Positions 41,559-49,867 of a stretch of 64,000 nucleotides of DNA are shown piece by piece. Source of the DNA: Nocardioides nitrophenolicus (GTDB lineage: Bacteria > Actinomycetota > Actinomycetes > Propionibacteriales > Nocardioidaceae). Positions within the stretch are counted from its first letter, which is position 1, and each line of letters opens with the position of its first letter. A program made the translations under genes and the position numbers. Below the pieces are notes generated by a model, which ran no database searches, had not been told where the DNA came from, and saw nothing but the letters and a program-made list of their open reading frames with translations. The stretch covers positions 2,356,001 through 2,420,000 of the forward strand of contig NZ_JAFBBY010000001.1 of the NCBI RefSeq assembly GCF_016907515.1, written 5' to 3'.

Positions 41559-43112
41559 GTGAGCGTGGGCTTGGTCGAGGGACGACGCCTGTCATGGACG
41601 CGCCTGGTGGTCGTGCTGCTGGTCGCGGGGGCGTTGGTGTTCGCCTCGTTGCGGGGCTGGCGATGGTTCCAGGACGCCCGGGTCAAGGTGACCCAGGACT
41701 CCTGGTTCGCCGGCTACGTCGACGTGACGGCGACCCCGTCGCTGCCCTTCGAGGAGCCCGAGAAGGGCGCCGGCGCGAACGCCGTGCTGTCCTTCGTGGT
41801 GGCCGCCACCGACGACGCGTGCACCCCGACCTGGGGCACCCACTACACGCTGCCCGAGGCCGGGGAGCAGCTCGACCTCGACCGCCGGATCGCCCGGCTG
41901 CACCAGCTCGGCGGGACGCCGATCGTGTCCTTCGGCGGACAGGCCAACACCGAGCTCGCCGTCGGCTGCACCGATCCCGACGACCTCTACGACGCCTACC
42001 GCGAGGTCGTCGGGCGCTACGACCTCGACGTCATCGACCTCGACATCGAGGGCGCCGCCCTCGCCGACACCGCGGCCAACGAGCGGCGGGCCGCCGCCCT
42101 GGCGCGCCTGCAGGAGAGCGCCGACGTGGACGTCTGGGTGACCCTCCCGGTCGCGCCGCAGGGGCTGACCGACGAGGGAATCGCCGTGGTGCGCTCGTTG
42201 GTCGACGGCGGGGTCGACCTGGCCGGCGTCAACGTGATGACCATGAACTACGGCGGCAGCCGCGAGGCCGGCGCCGAACTCGGCGAGACCGCCGTCACGG
42301 CGCTGGAGAGCACCCACGGCCAGCTCGCGAAGCTCTACGACGACCTCGGGAGCCATCGCACCGACGCCCAGCTCTGGCGAGCGCTCGGGGCGACCCCGAT
42401 GGCCGGCCAGAACGACATCGCGGGCGAGGTCTTCACCCTCGCCGACGCGCGCCGACTCAAGTCCTTCGCCGACGGCAAGCGGCTCGGGCGGCTCTCGCTG
42501 TGGTCGCTGAACCGCGACCGGGAGTGCAGCAGCAACTGGCCCGACGTCACCAAGGTCTCCGACTCCTGCAGCGGCGTCGACCAGGCCACCGGCGCCTTCG
42601 CCCGCGTGTTGGCCGACCGGCTCGACGGCGGCCCGGTCGCCACGTCGCCCACCACCGCCACCGCGCAGCCGTCGCCGACCGCCTCCGCGACCGACGACCC
42701 GAAGACCAGCCCCTACCCGGTGTGGGACCCCGACGTGATCTACCTCGAGGACCAGCGGGTGGTGTGGAAGCAGAACGTCTACGTCGCCAAGTGGTGGACC
42801 AGCGGCGACGTGCCCGACGACCCGACCATCGAGGCCAGCGCCTCCGCCTGGCGGCTGATCGGGCCGGTGCTCCCGGGGGAGACGCCCGAGCCGAGTCCCA
42901 CGGTGCCCGCCGGTACCTACCCCGAGTGGAGCGCCGGCGACGTCTACGAGGCGGGCGACCGGGTCCAGCTGAACGGTACGGCGTACGTCGCCCAGTGGTG
43001 GACCCAGGGCACCAGCCCCGAGGCCCCCTCGACCGCCGCGGCTCCCTCCCCGTGGCGCGCACTGACCCGGTCCGAGCTCGACGCCCGGCCCTCGAAGGGA
43101 GCGACCCGATGA
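41559..43112 (+). CDS. Membrane-anchored GH18 chitinase-like protein with two chitin-binding modules
   Basis: 517 residues. An N-terminal membrane anchor (TRLVVVLLVAGALVFASL) precedes a GH18-type barrel with the catalytic signature DVIDLDIEG, where Glu164 is the acid/base. Two carbohydrate-binding modules of type 5/12 follow a threonine/serine/proline linker. They are marked by YPVWDPDVIYLEDQRVVWKQ (about 386-430) and YPEWSAGDVYEAGDRVQLNG (about 453-500), each ending in a KWWT/QWWT motif. It should act outside the cell on a beta-1,4-GlcNAc polymer. The barrel is shorter than in classical chitinases. GTG start, divergent from the synthase gene. Confidence 0.85.
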   Translation: MSVGLVEGRRLSWTRLVVVLLVAGALVFASLRGWRWFQDARVKVTQDSWFAGYVDVTATPSLPFEEPEKGAGANAVLSFVVAATDDACTPTWGTHYTLPEAGEQLDLDRRIARLHQLGGTPIVSFGGQANTELAVGCTDPDDLYDAYREVVGRYDLDVIDLDIEGAALADTAANERRAAALARLQESADVDVWVTLPVAPQGLTDEGIAVVRSLVDGGVDLAGVNVMTMNYGGSREAGAELGETAVTALESTHGQLAKLYDDLGSHRTDAQLWRALGATPMAGQNDIAGEVFTLADARRLKSFADGKRLGRLSLWSLNRDRECSSNWPDVTKVSDSCSGVDQATGAFARVLADRLDGGPVATSPTTATAQPSPTASATDDPKTSPYPVWDPDVIYLEDQRVVWKQNVYVAKWWTSGDVPDDPTIEASASAWRLIGPVLPGETPEPSPTVPAGTYPEWSAGDVYEAGDRVQLNGTAYVAQWWTQGTSPEAPSTAAAPSPWRALTRSELDARPSKGATR

Positions 43113-43870
43113 CGTCCGACGACGAGTACCTCCGGCTCGCATCGGCCGACAACTTCCGCGACGTCGCCGGCACCGGCTACGCCACCCGCGACGGCGGCCG
43201 GGTCCGCACCGGCGTGTTCTACCGCTCCAACGACCTGCGCCTCAGCGACGTCGACCTCGACGCGCTCCACGCGCTCGGACTGACCACGATCATCGACCTG
43301 CGCTCCCCCACCGAGATCGCCGTCCACCCCGACCCGGAGCTCCCCGGCGTACGCAACCTGCACTTCGACGCCATCGGCATCCCCATCGAACGGCTCTCCG
43401 GCCTCGGCAGCCGCGCCGAGGCGGTCGCGCTGATGGACGAGGTCTACCGCGGCTTCGTCGTCGAGCAGCACTGCCGCACCGCCTTCGGTGGCGTGCTCCG
43501 CCAGCTCGCCGCCGGCGGACCCCAGCTCTTCCACTGCGCCCAGGGCAAGGACCGCACCGGCTGGGTCGCCGCCCTGCTGCTCCACATCGCCGGCGTCGAC
43601 GACCCGACCATCGAGAGCGACTACCTGCTCACCAACGCCCGCACCGCCGCCTCCCGGGCCCGCGTCGAGGCCGAGATCGCGAAGCACGCCGGCCCCGACC
43701 TGGTCGCCGTCTACGAGCCCACCCTGGTCGTCGACGTGGAGTACCTCCGCGCCGCGTGGGCGGCGGTCGAGGAGCTGTACGGCGACCGGTCGGCGTACCT
43801 GAGGGACGGGCTGGGTCTCGACGACGAGGTGCTCGGTGAGCTGCGGGGGCTGCTGCGGGTCGGTGCTTAG
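43109..43870 (+). CDS. Tyrosine-protein phosphatase
   Basis: 253 residues. The phosphatase loop HCAQGKDRTG has Cys143 and Arg149 (HCx5R). The N-terminal NFRDVAGTGYATRDGGRVRT, then GVFYRSNDL, is typical of the Y_phosphatase3 (PtpB-like) family of actinobacteria. It may act on phosphotyrosine, phosphoserine or phosphoinositides. It overlaps the GH18 gene by 4 bases, so it is co-translated with it. A link between phosphatase signalling and the polymer locus is possible but not shown. Confidence 0.9.
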   Translation: MTSDDEYLRLASADNFRDVAGTGYATRDGGRVRTGVFYRSNDLRLSDVDLDALHALGLTTIIDLRSPTEIAVHPDPELPGVRNLHFDAIGIPIERLSGLGSRAEAVALMDEVYRGFVVEQHCRTAFGGVLRQLAAGGPQLFHCAQGKDRTGWVAALLLHIAGVDDPTIESDYLLTNARTAASRARVEAEIAKHAGPDLVAVYEPTLVVDVEYLRAAWAAVEELYGDRSAYLRDGLGLDDEVLGELRGLLRVGA

Positions 43871-43887
43871 CGGGGTGCTTGGGCCGG

Positions 43888-44001
43888 GCTGTAACACGGT
43901 GTCCGCTGGCCTCCCTGACCCGGACCGCATGTAGCAGACCCGTACGGACCCCAGCTGGCGACGTCTGGGGTCAGGAAGAGCAGCGAACAACGTGTTACAG
44001 C
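43888..44001. repeat. GCTGTAACACG-ended element, copy 1
   Basis: 114 bp bounded by GCTGTAACACG (43888-43898) and CGTGTTACAGC (43991-44001). The interior differs from copy 2 at about two bases and holds the internal stem GACCCCAG/CTGGGGTC around the sequence CTGGCGACGT. It has no credible gene. The 358-bp gap between the phosphatase and MBL genes consists mostly of the two copies. Confidence 0.85.
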
Positions 44002-44075
44002 GCCGTCGACGGTCGCTCCGCCGAGCGGTGGGATCGCTGCGCTCCGTGGGGGCGGTGGTGGTGTGTGTCGGTGGC

Positions 44076-44189
44076 GCTGTAACACGGTGTCCGCTGGCCT
44101 GCCCGACCCGGACCGCATGTAGCAGACCCGTACGGACCCCAGCTGGCGACGTCTGGGGTCAGGAAGAGCAGCGAACAACGTGTTACAGC
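44076..44189. repeat. GCTGTAACACG-ended element, copy 2
   Basis: 114 bp, nearly identical to copy 1, repeated at a distance of 188 bp in the same orientation. Its inverted ends extend to 14 bases (GGCGCTGTAACACG, 44073-44086, and its complement at 44179-44192). Some likeness continues past the right end of both copies, so the duplicated unit includes flanking DNA. Confidence 0.85.
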
Positions 44190-44228
44190 GCCACCGATGG
44201 TCGCGCGCCGCGGTGGGCGGGGGCGGGG

Positions 44229-44867
44229 CTAGTCGCCGAGGAGCGCCCGCTCGGCGGCGATGGTGGTGTCCTCGCCGTGCCCGGTGTGGACCACGGTGTC
44301 GCCGGGCAGCGCGAACAGCTTGGCCCGGATCGAGGCCTCCAGGGTGGGCCGGTCGCTGAACGAGCGGCCCGTCGCGCCCGGGCCACCGTGGAACAAGGTG
44401 TCGCCGGTGAACACACAGCCCAGGTCCGGCGCGTAGAGGCACACCGCACCCGGCGCATGACCCGGCGTGTGGATCACCTGCAGGGTCGTGCCGCCCACCT
44501 CAAGGCTCTGGCCGTCAGCCAGGTCCACATCCCACAGGTACCCGGCATCACCTCCGTGGGTCAGCTCCCACAGCGGCTTGTCGTCGGGGTGCAACAAGAT
44601 CGGCGCCACCACCTTCTCCCGAAGAGCCGGCGCCACCCGGACGTGGTCGTCGTGGGCGTGGGTGCACACGATCGCCTTCACCCGCCGCTCCCCCACCACG
44701 GCCAGGATGTCCTCGACGCTGTGCGGGGCGTCGATCACCACGCACTCGACGTCGTCACCGACCACCCACACGTTGTTGTCGACCTCGAACGTCTCCCCGT
44801 CCAGCGAGAACGTCCCCGAGGTGACCGCATGGTCCACCCGAGCAGCCCCAGCAGCCCCAGCAGTCAT
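44229..44867 (-). CDS. MBL-fold hydrolase of the mycothiol formaldehyde pathway
   Basis: 212 residues. The metallo-beta-lactamase signature THAHDDH is followed by further metal ligands in HTPGHAPGAVCLY, TGDTLFHGGPG and HTGHGEDT. It overlaps mscR by 3 bases (ATGA). In mycobacteria the same pair (Rv2259-Rv2260) is found. The hydrolase probably releases formate from S-formylmycothiol, the job done by esterase D in glutathione users. That substrate is inferred from context. Confidence 0.88.
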   Translation of the reverse strand: MTAGAAGAARVDHAVTSGTFSLDGETFEVDNNVWVVGDDVECVVIDAPHSVEDILAVVGERRVKAIVCTHAHDDHVRVAPALREKVVAPILLHPDDKPLWELTHGGDAGYLWDVDLADGQSLEVGGTTLQVIHTPGHAPGAVCLYAPDLGCVFTGDTLFHGGPGATGRSFSDRPTLEASIRAKLFALPGDTVVHTGHGEDTTIAAERALLGD

Positions 44868-45970
44868 CACAGGACCACCACCGAGCGCAGCACCTCGCCG
44901 TGATGCATCTTCTCGAACGCCGCCTCGATGTCGTCGATCCCGATCTCCTCGCTCACGAACGCATCCAGGTCCAACCGGCCCTGCTGATAGAGGTCCACCA
45001 GCATCGGGAAGTCCCGCGAGGGCAGGCAGTCGCCGTACCACGACGACTTCAACGCCCCACCCCGACCGAACACATCGATCAACGGGATCTCCGGCACCTT
45101 CATCTCCGGGGTCGGTACGCCGACCAGCACCACGGTGCCGGCCAGGTCACGGGCGTAGAACGCCTGCCTCCACGTCTCCGGACGACCGACCGCCTCGACC
45201 ACCACGTCGGCACCCTCCGCGCCGTCGTAGACCGACCCGCAGATCCGCTTGATCTCCTCGACCGGATCCACAGCCGAAGAGTCGACGGTGTGGGTCGCGC
45301 CCAGCTCCTTGGCCTTCGCGAGCTTCTTGGCGTCGATGTCGACCGCGATGATCGGGCTGGCACCGGCCAGTGCGGCGCCGGCGATCGCAGCCACGCCCAC
45401 ACCGCCGCAGCCGATCACCGCGATCGACCTGCCCCGCCCCACCGCACCGGTGTTGATCGCCGCACCGATACCAGCCATCACCCCACACCCGAGCAGACCG
45501 ACCGCGGCCGGACGCGCCGACGCGTCGACCTTCGTGCACTGACCCGCCGCGACCAGCGTCTTCTCCGCGAACGCCCCGATCCCCAGGGCCGGGGACAGCT
45601 CCGTGCCGTCCTCCAACGTCATCTTCTGCTTCGCGTTGTGCGTGGCGAAGCAGTACTGCAGATCGCCCCGCTTGCAGGCCCGGCACTCACCGCACACCGC
45701 CCGCCAGTTCAACACCACGAAGTCACCCGGCGCCACCGAGGTGACGTCCGGTCCGACCGCCTCCACGACCCCCGAAGCCTCATGACCCAGCAGGAACGGG
45801 AACTCGTCGTTGATCCCACCCTCGCGGTAGTGCAGATCCGTGTGGCACACCCCGCACGAGAGGACCTTGACCACCGCCTCACCCGGACCCGGATCCGGAA
45901 CGTTGATCGTCACGACCTCCACCGGCGCACCCTTCGCCAACGCCACGACGGCCTTCACCTGCTGACTCAT
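44867..45970 (-). CDS. mscR: S-(hydroxymethyl)mycothiol dehydrogenase / S-nitrosomycothiol reductase
   Basis: 367 residues of the zinc-containing class III alcohol dehydrogenase type. Visible are the catalytic zinc ligands in [14 protein letters not shown] and [14 protein letters not shown], the structural zinc lobe [15 protein letters not shown], and the NAD-binding [14 protein letters not shown]. MscR oxidises the mycothiol adduct of formaldehyde and also reduces S-nitrosomycothiol. The gene shows that this organism uses mycothiol, which restricts it to the Actinobacteria. ATG start with a purine-rich region upstream; it leads a two-gene operon with the MBL hydrolase. Confidence 0.93.
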   Translation of the reverse strand: MSQQVKAVVALAKGAPVEVVTINVPDPGPGEAVVKVLSCGVCHTDLHYREGGINDEFPFLLGHEASGVVEAVGPDVTSVAPGDFVVLNWRAVCGECRACKRGDLQYCFATHNAKQKMTLEDGTELSPALGIGAFAEKTLVAAGQCTKVDASARPAAVGLLGCGVMAGIGAAINTGAVGRGRSIAVIGCGGVGVAAIAGAALAGASPIIAVDIDAKKLAKAKELGATHTVDSSAVDPVEEIKRICGSVYDGAEGADVVVEAVGRPETWRQAFYARDLAGTVVLVGVPTPEMKVPEIPLIDVFGRGGALKSSWYGDCLPSRDFPMLVDLYQQGRLDLDAFVSEEIGIDDIEAAFEKMHHGEVLRSVVVL

Positions 45971-45983
45971 GGACTCCCTCTCC

Positions 45984-46928
45984 TCACAGATCCAGGACGA
46001 TCCGCGCGCCGCGGCACCGCGACACGCAGGGCATCATCATCTCGCCGCTCTCGCGCTCCTCGTCGCTGAGGACGTGGTCGCGATGGTCCGGCTCGCCTTC
46101 CAGGACGACCGTCTCACACGTGCCACACACCCCCTCCTGGCAGGAGCTGAGCACGCGGATCCCGGCCCCGGTGAGCGCGTCCAGCACGGTCTGGTCGGCG
46201 GCGACCGGGATCTCGGTCCCGTCGGCGATCTCGACCACGAAGGCATGGTCGCCCGGACGCACCGCGGCGCCGTCGCCGGCGAACCGCTCGACGACCAGTC
46301 GGGCGCCCGGCCGTGCGGCGGCGTACTCCTCGAGCGCGGTCAACAGCGGCGCCGGCCCGCAGGCGTAGACGTCGGCCTCGGCGCCCCCCAGCGCGTCGAG
46401 GGTCGCGACCAGGTCGACCGGGCCGCCGTCGGTGTCGACATGGCGGACCACCCGGTCGCCGTACGCCGCCAGCTCGTCGACGTAGGCCGCGGCCGCCTCG
46501 CTGCGGGCGAGGTGGAGCAGCCGCCACTCGGCGCCGGCGGCCTGGGCCGCGGCCGCCATCGGGAGGATCGGGGTGACCCCGATGCCGCCGGACACCAGCA
46601 CGATCGGCCGCTCCCCGACGACGAGCTCGAAGTCGTTGCGCGGCACGGAGGTGACCAGCTCGTCGCCGACCGCGACGGACCGGTGCACGTGCCGGGAGCC
46701 GCCGCGGCCGTCGGTCTCCTCGAGGACGGCGATCCGCCAGGTGGCGGCGTCGGGCGCGGAGCACAGGGAGTACGAGCGGGTCAGGTCGGGACCGAGCCGT
46801 ACGTCGACGTGCGCGCCCGGTGTCCAGCCTGGCAACGGGGTGCCGTTGACGGGGGCGAGCACGAGCTCGCGCACCCGCTCGGCGACCTGGCGGGCCGCGG
46901 CCACCCGGACCCGGACCTCGCCGGTCAC
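45984..46928 (-). CDS. PDR/VanB-type reductase with C-terminal 2Fe-2S ferredoxin
   Basis: 314 residues. Flavin domain with RSYSLCS (RxYS), NAD-binding domain with [18 protein letters not shown] and [14 protein letters not shown], and a C-terminal plant-type ferredoxin with CQEGVCGTC plus a fourth cysteine in MMMPCVSRC. This is the phthalate dioxygenase reductase layout, which feeds electrons from NADH to an oxygenase. It overlaps the ammonia-lyase gene by 4 bases (GTGA). The obvious electron acceptor is the cytochrome P450 encoded divergently just beyond the lyase. Confidence 0.88.
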   Translation of the reverse strand: MTGEVRVRVAAARQVAERVRELVLAPVNGTPLPGWTPGAHVDVRLGPDLTRSYSLCSAPDAATWRIAVLEETDGRGGSRHVHRSVAVGDELVTSVPRNDFELVVGERPIVLVSGGIGVTPILPMAAAAQAAGAEWRLLHLARSEAAAAYVDELAAYGDRVVRHVDTDGGPVDLVATLDALGGAEADVYACGPAPLLTALEEYAAARPGARLVVERFAGDGAAVRPGDHAFVVEIADGTEIPVAADQTVLDALTGAGIRVLSSCQEGVCGTCETVVLEGEPDHRDHVLSDEERESGEMMMPCVSRCRGARIVLDL

Positions 46929-48586
46929 GACCGCGTCTCCACCGTCGCGACGACGGCGCCGGAGTGGACCAGCTCGACGGCCCGGCGCAGCCACGGGTAG
47001 AGCACCCGGTCCTGGGTGAGGTGCGCGACCGGCTGGCCCTGGGTGTCCTCGGCCGACCGGACCAAGGAGCGGACCGCGCGGCCGGCCGGCGCCAGGCCCT
47101 CCTCGGTGACCTCGCCCTGCCGGATCCGCAGGTCGAGCGCCTGGGTGGCCATGAGCAGCTCGACCGCGACGACGGCCTCGATGTTGGCGACCACCTGGCG
47201 GGCGTGCCGGCCGGCGTTGTTGGCCATCGAGACGTGGTCCTCCTGGTTGGCACAGGTGGGGATCGAGTCGACGGAGTCGGGGTGGGCGAGCGTCTTGCAG
47301 TCGGACACCAGCGCCGCGGCGAGGTACTGCGGCAGCATGTAGCCGCAGTCCATGCCGACCTGCTCGCTGGCGACGAGCATGTCCGGCAGTCCGCGGTTCA
47401 GCGTGCCGTCGTCCATCCGGAACAGCCGGCGCTCGGTGATGTTGCCGATCTCGGTGACCGCGATGCTGAGGAAGTCGGCGGCGAACGCCATGTACTCCGC
47501 GTGGAAGTTGCCCCCCGACACCGCCTTGAGCGAGCGCGGCAGCGCCGGGAAGATCAGCGGGTTGTCGGTGGCGGCGTTCATCTCGTTCTCCACCAGGCCC
47601 GCGACGAAGCGCAGCGTGTCGGTGATCGGGCCGAGCACCTGGGGTACGCAGCGCAGCGAGTACGCGTCCTGCGGCGGCTGGCGGACCGGGTCGTGGTCGC
47701 GGTCGCCGTCGGTCAGCGTGGCGCCGGTGAGCAGCTCGCGGATCCGCGCGGCGACCTCGATCTGGCCGGCCTGGCCGCGCGCCTCGTGCAGCTCGGCGAT
47801 GAACGCGTCGCCGAAGCCCTGGAGCGCCTCGATCGACATCGCGGCGGTGATGAGGTTGGTGGCGAGCAGGTTCTGCGCGTCGTGGAGAGCGAGGGCGGCC
47901 TGGGCGCACGAGAAGGACGTGCCGTTCAGCAGCGCGAGCCCCTCCTTGGCCGCCAGCGCGACCCGCTCGAGGCCGGCGGCGGCCATCGCCTCGGCCCCCG
48001 GTACGACGACGCCGTCGGCGCCCAGCACCTCGCCGGAGTTGCGCAGGTCCTCGTCGGCGCTCTCCCGGCCGTCGACCCCCTTGGTCATCACGAGCGCGAG
48101 GTGGGCGAGCGGGATCAGGTCGCCGGAGGCGCCGAGCGAGCCGTACTCGGGGATCGCCGGGTGCACGCCGGCGTTGAGCATGTCGACGACCAGCCGGGCG
48201 ACCTCGGGTCGTACGCCGGAGTGGCCGGCCAGCAGGCTGACCGCGCGGATCAGCATGGTCGCTCGGACCAGCTCCGCGTCGACGTACCGGCCGACGCCGG
48301 AGGCATTGCTCAGCACCAGCCGGCGCGACAGCTCGGCCGCGTCGGCCGGGTCGGCGAAGGCCTGGCGGCCGGCGAGCGAGCCGAAGCCGGTGTTGATCGA
48401 GTAGATCGGCCGCTCCAGACCGGCAGCCTCGACCCACTCCTGGCTCGCGCGCAGCCGCTCGTCGACCGCGGCGTCGAGCTCGACGCGGGCGCCGTGGCGG
48501 GCGACGGCGACGAGATCGGTGAGCGTGAGCCGGGCGGCGCCGAGGACGACGACGCGGTCGGGGGTCTGCGTCAGGTGAGCGGTCAT
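46925..48586 (-). CDS. Aromatic amino acid ammonia-lyase (HAL/PAL/TAL family)
   Basis: 553 residues. The MIO cofactor triad Ala153-Ser154-Gly155 is in YGSLGASGDLIPLAH. Other family features are IYSINTGFGSLA with the catalytic tyrosine, NEMNAATDNPLIFP and QEDHVSMANNAGRH. The substrate-selecting pair after RRLVL is Ser93-Asn94. Histidine lyases usually carry Ser-His here, tyrosine lyases His-Leu and phenylalanine lyases Phe-Leu, so the substrate cannot be assigned and may be an unusual aromatic or beta-amino acid. No hut genes are nearby. The neighbours are a reductase, P450 and FAD oxidase instead. Confidence 0.9.
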   Translation of the reverse strand: MTAHLTQTPDRVVVLGAARLTLTDLVAVARHGARVELDAAVDERLRASQEWVEAAGLERPIYSINTGFGSLAGRQAFADPADAAELSRRLVLSNASGVGRYVDAELVRATMLIRAVSLLAGHSGVRPEVARLVVDMLNAGVHPAIPEYGSLGASGDLIPLAHLALVMTKGVDGRESADEDLRNSGEVLGADGVVVPGAEAMAAAGLERVALAAKEGLALLNGTSFSCAQAALALHDAQNLLATNLITAAMSIEALQGFGDAFIAELHEARGQAGQIEVAARIRELLTGATLTDGDRDHDPVRQPPQDAYSLRCVPQVLGPITDTLRFVAGLVENEMNAATDNPLIFPALPRSLKAVSGGNFHAEYMAFAADFLSIAVTEIGNITERRLFRMDDGTLNRGLPDMLVASEQVGMDCGYMLPQYLAAALVSDCKTLAHPDSVDSIPTCANQEDHVSMANNAGRHARQVVANIEAVVAVELLMATQALDLRIRQGEVTEEGLAPAGRAVRSLVRSAEDTQGQPVAHLTQDRVLYPWLRRAVELVHSGAVVATVETRS

Positions 48587-48628
48587 GGGCACATCGTCGC
48601 CGAGGGCGGCCAGCCACCGACAACGCGG

Positions 48629-48648
48629 ATTCTCATGGCGCGGGAACC
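48629..48648. promoter_or_regulatory. Operator-like site shared with the ABC transporter operon
   Basis: The 20 bases here agree with those at 56139-56158 in 16 positions (common form TTCYCAYGGCGYGGGAA). The site lies between the divergent ammonia-lyase and P450 genes. It is also enclosed by the inverted repeat CGACAACG / CGTTGTCG (48618-48625, 48651-48658). A common regulator, perhaps the IclR protein at 59340-60071, is possible. Confidence 0.45.
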
Positions 48649-48688
48649 CTCGTTGTCGCGCATTTCCGGGCGCTCCTACCGTCCCGCC

Positions 48689-49867
48689 ATGAACATCGCC
48701 GACGACCCGTACGACGACGCGAACCTGACCGACCCGTACCCGCTCTTCGAGCGGATGCGGGCCGCCGGTCCGGCCGTGTGGCTGGAGAGGTACGGCGTCG
48801 CGGCGTTCACCCGGTTCGCGGAGGTCCGCGAGATCCTGGTCGACCACGAGACCTTCATCTCGGGAGCCGGCGTCGGGCCGCGGAACTACCACCAGCAGCC
48901 GCCCTGGCGGAAGCCCGGCATCCTCGATTCCGACCCGCCGATGCACACGCCGCTGCGCACGGTGATGGCCGACGTGATCAGCCCGCGCAACATGCGCCCG
49001 CTGCGCGCCGGCTTCCAGGAGTTCGCGACGCCGCTGGTCGACAGGCTGCTGGACCTACGGGAGTTCGACGCCATCACCGATCTCGCCGAGCTCTTCCCCC
49101 TCCGGGTCTTCGGGGACGCCGTCGGCATCCCGCGCGAGGGCCGCGCCGAGAACCTGCTCCCCCACGGCGCGATGAACTTCGCGCAGTTCGGTCCCGAGGA
49201 CGCTCGCTACGAGCACTACATGAAGGCCGGCGAGCACACCATCGAGTGGACGATGAGCAACTGCGCCCGCGAGAACCTCAGCCCCGACGGGCTGGGCGCG
49301 AAGATCTGGGCGCACGCCGACGCCGGTGTCGTCGCACCCGAGGAGGCCGCCGTGCTGGTGCGAGCACTGCTCTCCGCCGGGCTGGACACCACGGTCATCG
49401 CGATCGGCAACACCCTGCGCTGCCTGGTCGACAACCCCGACCAGTGGGACCTCGTGCACGCGACGCCGCGGCTCGCGAGGTTCGCGATCGACGAGGCGCT
49501 GCGCTTCGAGTCGCCCTTCCAGTCGTTCTTCCGGACGACGGCGCGCGAGGTCGCGTGGGGCGACCTGGTGCTGCCCGAGGACAGCAAGCTGATCGTCTTC
49601 CCGGGCGCCGCCAACCGGGACGTCGAGCGGTTCGGCCCGGACGCCGACCGGTACCTCGTCGAGCGCGAGGCCGGCGGCCATCTCACCTTCGGCATGGGCA
49701 TCCACCAGTGCGTCGGCCAGCCGATCTCCCGCCTGGAGATGGAGGTGCTCTTCGGCGAGCTCGCCCGCCGGGTGCGCTCGATCGAGCCGGCCGGCGAGCC
49801 CGTCCCGTTCCTGCACAACACGCTGCGCGGGCTCAGCTCGCTGCCGGTGCGTATCGTCCCGTCGTGA
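48689..49867 (+). CDS. Cytochrome P450, CYP199-like
   Basis: 392 residues. I-helix LLSAGLDTTVIAIGN, the ExxR motif in DEALRFESP, and the heme-binding loop FGMGIHQCVGQPISRLE with Cys341. The C-terminal phrase NTLRGLSSLPVRIV resembles CYP199A enzymes, which oxidise or O-demethylate para-substituted benzoic and cinnamic acids. That fits a pathway fed by the divergent aromatic ammonia-lyase, with the PDR-type reductase as electron donor. The CYP family is judged by eye. It overlaps the following FAD oxidase gene by 4 bases. Confidence 0.88.
   Translation: MNIADDPYDDANLTDPYPLFERMRAAGPAVWLERYGVAAFTRFAEVREILVDHETFISGAGVGPRNYHQQPPWRKPGILDSDPPMHTPLRTVMADVISPRNMRPLRAGFQEFATPLVDRLLDLREFDAITDLAELFPLRVFGDAVGIPREGRAENLLPHGAMNFAQFGPEDARYEHYMKAGEHTIEWTMSNCARENLSPDGLGAKIWAHADAGVVAPEEAAVLVRALLSAGLDTTVIAIGNTLRCLVDNPDQWDLVHATPRLARFAIDEALRFESPFQSFFRTTAREVAWGDLVLPEDSKLIVFPGAANRDVERFGPDADRYLVEREAGGHLTFGMGIHQCVGQPISRLEMEVLFGELARRVRSIEPAGEPVPFLHNTLRGLSSLPVRIVPS

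Noticed and set aside
43888..44189. CRISPR array
   Set aside because: Two long units with inverted ends and a 74-bp spacer; no short regular repeats and no cas genes.
43867..44442. Leftward open frame across the two 114-bp repeats
   Set aside because: It repeats the same peptide twice because the DNA repeats, and lacks a ribosome site. The inverted ends and intergenic setting speak for a non-coding element.
45984..48623. An 879-residue reductase fusion reading through the ammonia-lyase gene
   Set aside because: The N-terminal 560 residues are the wrong frame of the lyase. The reductase starts at the GTG overlapping the lyase stop.
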